Assembly: GCA_036571765.1 (NCBI GenBank)
Contig: BROE01000002.1
Coordinates: 24,091 to 88,090 of the forward strand
Direction of reading: 5' to 3'
DNA length: 64,000 nt
From: Plecoglossus altivelis
Taxonomy: Eukaryota; Chordata; Actinopteri; Osmeriformes; Plecoglossidae
Position 1 is the stretch's first letter, and the number at the start of each line of letters is the position of its first letter. Position numbers and translations under genes: made by a program. The notes under the pieces are model-generated. The model had not been told where the DNA came from. It searched no databases and saw only the letters and a list, made by a program, of their open reading frames with translations. This document shows positions 58,925 to 64,000 of the stretch, in pieces.

Positions 58925-60421
58925 GTGTGTGGAGTGTATGTGTGTGTGTGTGGGGGGGGTGTATCTGTGTGTGGTGTGTATCTGTGTGTGGTGTGTATCT
59001 GTGTGAGGTGTGTGTGTATCTGTGTGAGGTGTGTATCTGTGTGTATCTGTGTTAGGTGTGTATGTGTGTGGTGTGTATCTGTGTGTGATGTGTATGTGTG
59101 TGTGTGTGTGTGGTGTGTGTGTGTGTGTATCTGTGTGGTGTGTGTGTATGTGTGTATCTGTGTGTGGTGTGTATCTGTGTGGTGTGTATGTGTGTGGTGT
59201 GTATGTGTGTGGTGTGTATGTGTGTGTGTGTATCTGTGTGTGTGTATCTGTGTGGTGTATGTGTATGTGTGTATCTGTGTGTGGTGTGTATGTGTGTGGT
59301 GTGTATGTGTGTGGTGTGTATGTGTGTGGTGTGTATCTGTGTGCGCTACAGCAGCTCTCGTATGTGCACATTGCGCCGGACAGCGTTGGACACGCCCTCA
59401 TTGAAGCGGAACCACACGTGGCTGTGCCCCACCGCCGTCCCCATGGCAACCTCCACACACACCTCGCCTGTGGAGAAACACGTTACATAGCAGCAGGATG
59501 GCATGTAAGGTGGAGTGAGTGTGTGTGGGGTGAGTGTGTGGAGTGAGTGTGTGTGGGGTGAGTGTGTGTGGAGAGTGAGTGTGGAGTGTGTGGTGTAGAG
59601 TAAAGGTACCTGTAGTTGATGTCTGAGGGAGTGGTTTCTCTTTTGGGACAACGGCTCTACCAAAGAAGTCCACCTCAGGCTGACACACACACACACACAC
59701 ACACTAGGGATGAATATAGAAAACCTGGAAGTCCTTGAAATAATATAAAAACCAGGTCAAATCCCAAACACACACAGGGACTCATGAACCTGATTAGGGT
59801 ATAAAAGATCCAGAGATGGTTGGATTTTTCTCTTGGTGTTTGATATAATTAGGTTGTGTAGTGTTAAATGGTGTTTGATAGTGTTTGGTAGTATAGTGTT
59901 TAGGAGTATAGTGTTTGGTAATATAGTGTTGGGTAGTATAGTGTTTAGGAGTATAGTGTTTACGAGTATAGTGTTCAGTCTGCAGTCACCCTGGCCTATA
60001 AGGTTGTCTGATGTGTAGTGTTTAGGAATATCTTGTAGTGTGTGCAGTGTTGGGTAGTATATAAGAGTAGTGAGTTTAGAGTGTTGAGTCACCCTGGTCT
60101 CTATGGTCAACTGGTGTGTCCAGTGTTGGGTAGTGTTTAAGAGTGTGTGTAGTGTGTACAGTGTTGGGTAGTGTTTAGGTGTGTACAGTGTTGGGTAGTG
60201 TTTAAGAGTGTGTGTAGTGTGTACAGTGTTGGGTAGTGTTTAGGAGTGTGTGTACAGTGTTGAGTAGTGTTTAAGAGTGTGTGTAGTGTGTACAGTGTTT
60301 AAGAGTGTGTTTAGGTGTGTACAGTGTTGGGTAGTGTTTAGGTGTGTACAGTGTTGGGTAGTGTTTAGGTGTGTACAGTGTTGGGTAGTGTTTAAAAGTG
60401 TGTTTAGGTGTGTACAGTCAC
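58925..60421. repeat. TG array and GTGTTGGGTAGTGTTTAG array in chtf18
   Basis: 58925-59340 is (TG)n with GTGTATCTGTG downstream of the chtf18 stop. 59860-60415 is a GTGTTGGGTAGTGTTTAGG-type array in an intron. Blocks at 59985-60015 and 60088-60120 (CAGTCACCCTGGCCTATAAG, GAGTCACCCTGGTCTCTATG) resemble the end and donor of exon 60502-60422. Confidence 0.85.
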
Positions 60422-61562
60422 CCTGGTCTCTACAGTCGTCTGTCTGACGATGTTCTCCAGCCTCTGTTGATGGTTCCTGGCTGAAGGCTTGGCTTCAGCG
60501 ACCTGGAACACAAGCACACACTTTGTTATCTTCATTCATGTACCTTGATGTATACGAGCTGTGTGTGTGTGTGTATGTGTATGTGTGTGTGTATGTATGT
60601 GTGTGTGTGTGTGACCTCTTTGTGTGGGTTGCGTAGCTGCATCAGTTTCTCTGCTCTCCTCATCCTCTCCTGGTCCATCTCCCTGCTGATCGTCTGCTTG
60701 GCCTGGTAGCTCAGCTGTCTGTGAGGGGGTAAACCAGGAAACCATCCCACCTCTTCCACTCGCCTGCACACACAGAAAGCAGAACATGAAGGATGCATGT
60801 GTACTAATGTAAGGCTCTCAAGCAGCACCAGCTAATTCACAAGAGTAGAGACAAGTCTGAAATAACTCAAATGGGTGAGTGTGTATATATACATGATGTG
60901 TGTATGCAGGATGTCTACGTGTGTGCGTGTGTGCATGAGGTATGTGTGTATGAGGGATGTGTGTGTGTGTGTGAGGTATGTTTGTGGATGTGGTATATGC
61001 ATGTACATGTGTGTGAATGTGTGTACTCACGGCTGTAGGACGTAGGTGTGTATGAGGTGTGTGTGTGTGTGTGTGTGTGTGTATGTACTCACAGCTCTAG
61101 GACGTAGGTGTGTATGAGCATGTGTGTGTATGTGTGAGTGTGTGTGTGTGTATGTGTGAGTGTGTGTGTGTGTACTCACGGCTCCAGGACGTAGGTGTGT
61201 ATGAGCATGTGTGTGTGCGTGTGTGTGTGTGTACTCACGGCTCCAGGACGTAGGTGTGTATGAGCATGTGTGTGTGTGTGCGTGTGTATGTACTCACAGC
61301 TCTAGGACGTAGGTGTGTATGAGCATGTGTGTGTATGTGTGTGTGTGTGTACTCACGGCTCTAGGACGTAGGTGTGTATGAGCATGTGTGTGTATGTGTG
61401 TGTATGTGTGAGTGTGTGTGTGTGTACTCACGGCTCCAGGACGTAGGTGTACTGTCCTTCTGGCGTTCTGTCCTGTCTGTAGGAGAGGTTGTAGGACAGC
61501 ATGGTGTCCACCAGCTCACACAGCTGCTGCTTCTCCCTGCTGCTGTACAGCTGGGGGTTCAC

Positions 61563-61597
<35 letters not shown>

Positions 61598-62693
61598 AGT
61601 ATTACACACTGGACACAGGTCAAAGGGTCATACTAACATGAGTACTCTCAGGGTACATACAGGCCGTAGTTTGGGGCAGATGATGTCCAGCAGCAACGTC
61701 AGCACGTCATTGGTCAGATTCAGCTCACTGACCCTGCTCCTGATGCATGCTGGGATGTCAGACAACATGGCCACCAGAGCATTCCTGCTGGCCTGGGTCT
61801 TACTCAGCACCTGGAAGCGCAGGTCTGGGGTTGTGAGCCAGAATGAGGAGAACTGTGAGTGTGTGTGAGTGTGTACTTACCTCGTACTGGCTGTGAGGGT
61901 AGTTGATGCGGGGCACATGAGTGTGAGCAAACAGGAAATGAAAGGTGACTGGCAGGAAGGGCAGATATCTCATGAGGGAGAAGTTCTGCCCCTGCATCAT
62001 GACCTGGTTCAACCTGTCTGTGAAGCTCAGCCAATCCAGCGCATCCACCACGCTGCCCAGGCTGGGGTCACGCACACGCATGGACAGGAAGTTGTCATAC
62101 AGACCCTAAGAATCAGAGGTCAACATATGGTAGATTAATCAGAGAGTGTGTGTACCTCAGGGTGTGTATGTGTGAACGTGTGTGTTTATCTGAGGGCATG
62201 TGTGTACCTGTGTAGCCTTGTCGTACTCCCCGCTGGAGGAGGAGAGGTGCAGAATATGCTGCAGTCTCTGAGCCCCGCCTCCGTCTCTTAGCCCCGCCTC
62301 CACCTCCTCACCCAGGCGCTTCCTGGTTGGTTGCCAGGAAGGTAGAGCATCAATACACACACACACACACACACACACCAATTCACACACTCTACTCATG
62401 TTTTACACACACACGTTTTACACACACACACACCTACTCATGTTTTACACACACACACACACGTTTTACACACACACACACTCTACTCATGTTTTACACA
62501 CACACACACACACACGTTTTACACACACACACACACACACACCACCTTTCCCCCCCAGGTACCGTTTGCAGCGTGGCAGCTGGAACACCTCCTGCCAGAG
62601 GTGGAAGAGGCCCTTGCTCTGGTCCTTCTTCCCCACCTGTACACCTTGCACTGCCTTCAGGTCCAGCTGGCTCTGGCCTTTTTTATGGAGGAA
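59346..62693 (-). CDS. chtf18: CHTF18, alternative clamp-loader large subunit (C-terminal part)
   Basis: CHTF18 forms the CTF18-RFC complex that loads PCNA and supports sister-chromatid cohesion in the nucleus. Nine minus-strand exons are visible: 62693-62563 (KGLFHLWQEVFQLPR), 62322-62208, 62105-61881 (LYDNFLSMRVRDPSLG), 61810-61661 (ICPKLRP), 61562-61432 (SYRQDRTPEGQYTYVLEP), 60763-60616, 60502-60422 (NHQQRLENIV), 59679-59610 (EVDFFGRAVVPKEK), 59467-59346 (VWFRFNEGVSNAVRRNVHIR, then ELL and stop). All nine join in phase. The ATPase (AAA+) part lies to the right of base 64000. The donor of exon 61562-61432 is copied about six times in the following intron. Confidence 0.92.
61024..61445 (-). 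repeat. Tandem copies of a chtf18 5' splice site
   Basis: GTACTCACGGCTCCAGGACG TAGGTGTGTATGAGC is present about seven times (near 61023, 61084, 61173, 61232, 61290, 61348 and the real one at 61425). On the minus strand it reads TACGTCCTGGAGCC|GTGAGTAC, the end (TYVLEP) and donor of exon 61562-61432. Spacing is 58-89 bases. Confidence 0.94.
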
Positions 62694-62699
62694 CTAAAC

Positions 62700-64000
62700 A
62701 CACACAAAGCTAGCAGTTATGGAGGAACTACACACAGAGACACACACACACACACACACACACACAGCTAGCAGTTTGGCCTTTGCTATGGAGAAACTAC
62801 ACACACAGCTAGCAGTTTGGTGGACAGCGAGGAGTGAATTTAACCAATTCAACTTAGGTACTTATGTGTGTGTTCCTGCAGTGAGTGTGTACCTGCAGTG
62901 AGTGTTTCTGCAGTGTGTTGATGCAGTGTGTTCTCCTGCAGTGAGTGTTTCTGCAGTGAGTGTGTTCCTGCAGCAGTGAGTGTGTTCCTGCAGCAGTGAG
63001 TGTGTTCCTGCAGCAGTGAGTGTGTTCCTGCAGTGAGTGTGTTCCTGCAGTGAGTGTGTTCCTGCAGTGTGTTCCTGCAGCAGTGAGTGTGTTCCTGCAG
63101 TGAGTGTGTTCCAGCAGTGAGTGTGTTCCTGCAGTGAGTGTGTTCCTGCAGTGAGTGTGTTCCTGCAGTGAGTGTGTTCCGTGCCAGCAGTGAGTTAGTT
63201 CCTGCAGTAGTGTGTTCCTGCCGCAGTGAGACTGTGGTCCTGCAGTGTTGTTCCTGCAGCATGTGAGCTGTGTTCTGCCAGTTTTGAGTGTTCGTTCCAG
63301 CAGTGAGTGTGTTCCTGCAGTGAGTGTGTTCCTGCAGTGAGTGTGTTCCAGCAGTGAGTGTGTTCCAGCAGTGAGTGTGTTCCTGCAGTGAGTGTGTTCC
63401 TGCAGCAGTGAGTGTGTTCCTGCAGCAGTGAGTGTGTTCCTGCAGTGAGTGTGTTCCTGCAGTGTGTTCCTGCAGCAGTGAGTGTGTTCCTGCAGCAGTG
63501 AGTGTGTTCCTGCAGCAGTGAGTGTGTTCCTGCAGTGAGTGTGTTCCTGCAGTGAGTGTTCCTGCAGTGTGTTCCTGCAGTGTGTTCCTGCAGTGAGTGT
63601 GTTCCTGCAGTGTGTTCCTGCAGCAGTGAGTGTGTTCCTGCAGCAGTGAGTGTGTTCCTGCAGCAGTGAGTGTGTTTCTGCAGTGAGTGTGTTCCTGCAG
63701 CAGTGAGTGTGTTCCTGCAGCAGTGAGTGTGTTCCTGCAGCAGTGAGTGTGTTCCTGCAGCAGTGAGTGTGTTCCTGCAGTGAGTGTGTTCCTGCAGTGA
63801 GTGTTCCTGCAGTGAGTGTGTTCCTGCAGTGAGTGTGTTCCAGCAGCAGTGAGTGTGTTCCTGCAGCAGTGAGTGTGTTCCTGCAGTGTGTGTGTTCCTG
63901 CCTGGAGGTGTTTCCCTGCATGTGTGTGTGTTCCTGCAGTGTGTTCCTGCAGCAGTGAGTGTGTTCCAGCAGCAGTGAGTGTGTTCCTGCAACAGTGAGT
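62700..64000. repeat. GCAGTGAGTGTGTTCCT minisatellite to right edge
   Basis: From about 62870 to 64000, units GTGTTCCTGCAGTGAGT and GTGTTCCTGCAGCAGTGAGT alternate, about 60 copies. It lies in a chtf18 intron. The 355-residue minus-strand ORF (HCRNTLTAGT repeats) is an array by-product. 62340-62545 in the neighbouring intron is CACACGTTTTACACAC repeat. Confidence 0.92.

Noticed and set aside
62854..63992. Minus-strand ORFs of 355 and 265 codons
   Set aside because: Translation of the GCAGTGAGTGTGTTCCT array in a chtf18 intron.
1..64000. tRNA, rRNA or known small-RNA genes
   Set aside because: None was recognised by eye on either strand; a covariance-model search was not possible here.

Overview
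The window looks like a teleost fish chromosome segment. The evidence is multi-exon vertebrate genes with short introns packed with (CA/TG)n and minisatellites, a decayed Tc1/mariner transposase, and hAT-type miniature elements. No prokaryotic, viral or CRISPR feature was seen. Every gene with a clear mammalian counterpart maps, from memory, to human 16p13.3, so this appears to be a conserved syntenic block. The exception is an inserted DIP2 fragment.

Layout from left to right: (1) 608-12813, minus strand, the TMEM8A/PGAP6 gene; its last exon or exons lie off the left edge. One intron carries a broken four-exon DIP2 fragment on the plus strand (8135-9522) and a Tc1 relic (about 10010-10900). 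(2) 15725-16531, plus, an intronless-CDS PERCC1-like gene with a TATA promoter near 15204. (3) 17416-21180, plus, pdia2, with two CGHC sites and a KDEL tail. (4) 23465-28027, plus, a PDI paralogue in which both CxxC sites have become SxxS (PDILT-like), with a KEEL tail. (5) 31743-51746, plus, caskin1 (ankyrin repeats, SH3, two SAM domains, proline-rich tail). (6) 57972-58536, plus, gng13. (7) 59346-62693, minus, the 3' part of chtf18, which continues off the right edge. Splice phases close for pdia2 (538 aa), the PDI paralogue (511 aa), gng13 (67 aa), the visible chtf18 exons and almost all of caskin1, so these models are well supported.

At least half of the window is tandem repeat. The most striking result is that many minisatellites are not random intronic sequence. 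Their unit contains an exon edge plus its splice site, and they run outward from that exon. This occurs in tmem8a, pdia2, caskin1 and chtf18, at both donors and acceptors. It leaves arrays of decoy splice sites beside real ones and may be the most unusual biology here. Other points of note: a triplicated, frame-disturbing exon segment and an apparently missing exon in tmem8a; a caskin1 SH3 domain with an unrecognised central piece; two coding minisatellites in caskin1; and a 1.3-kb array with a telomere-like unit.

The genes do not form one pathway. PGAP6 is a GPI-cleaving membrane enzyme, the two PDI proteins act in the ER lumen, Caskin1 is a synaptic scaffold, Ggamma13 is a sensory G-protein subunit, and CHTF18 loads the sliding clamp in the nucleus.
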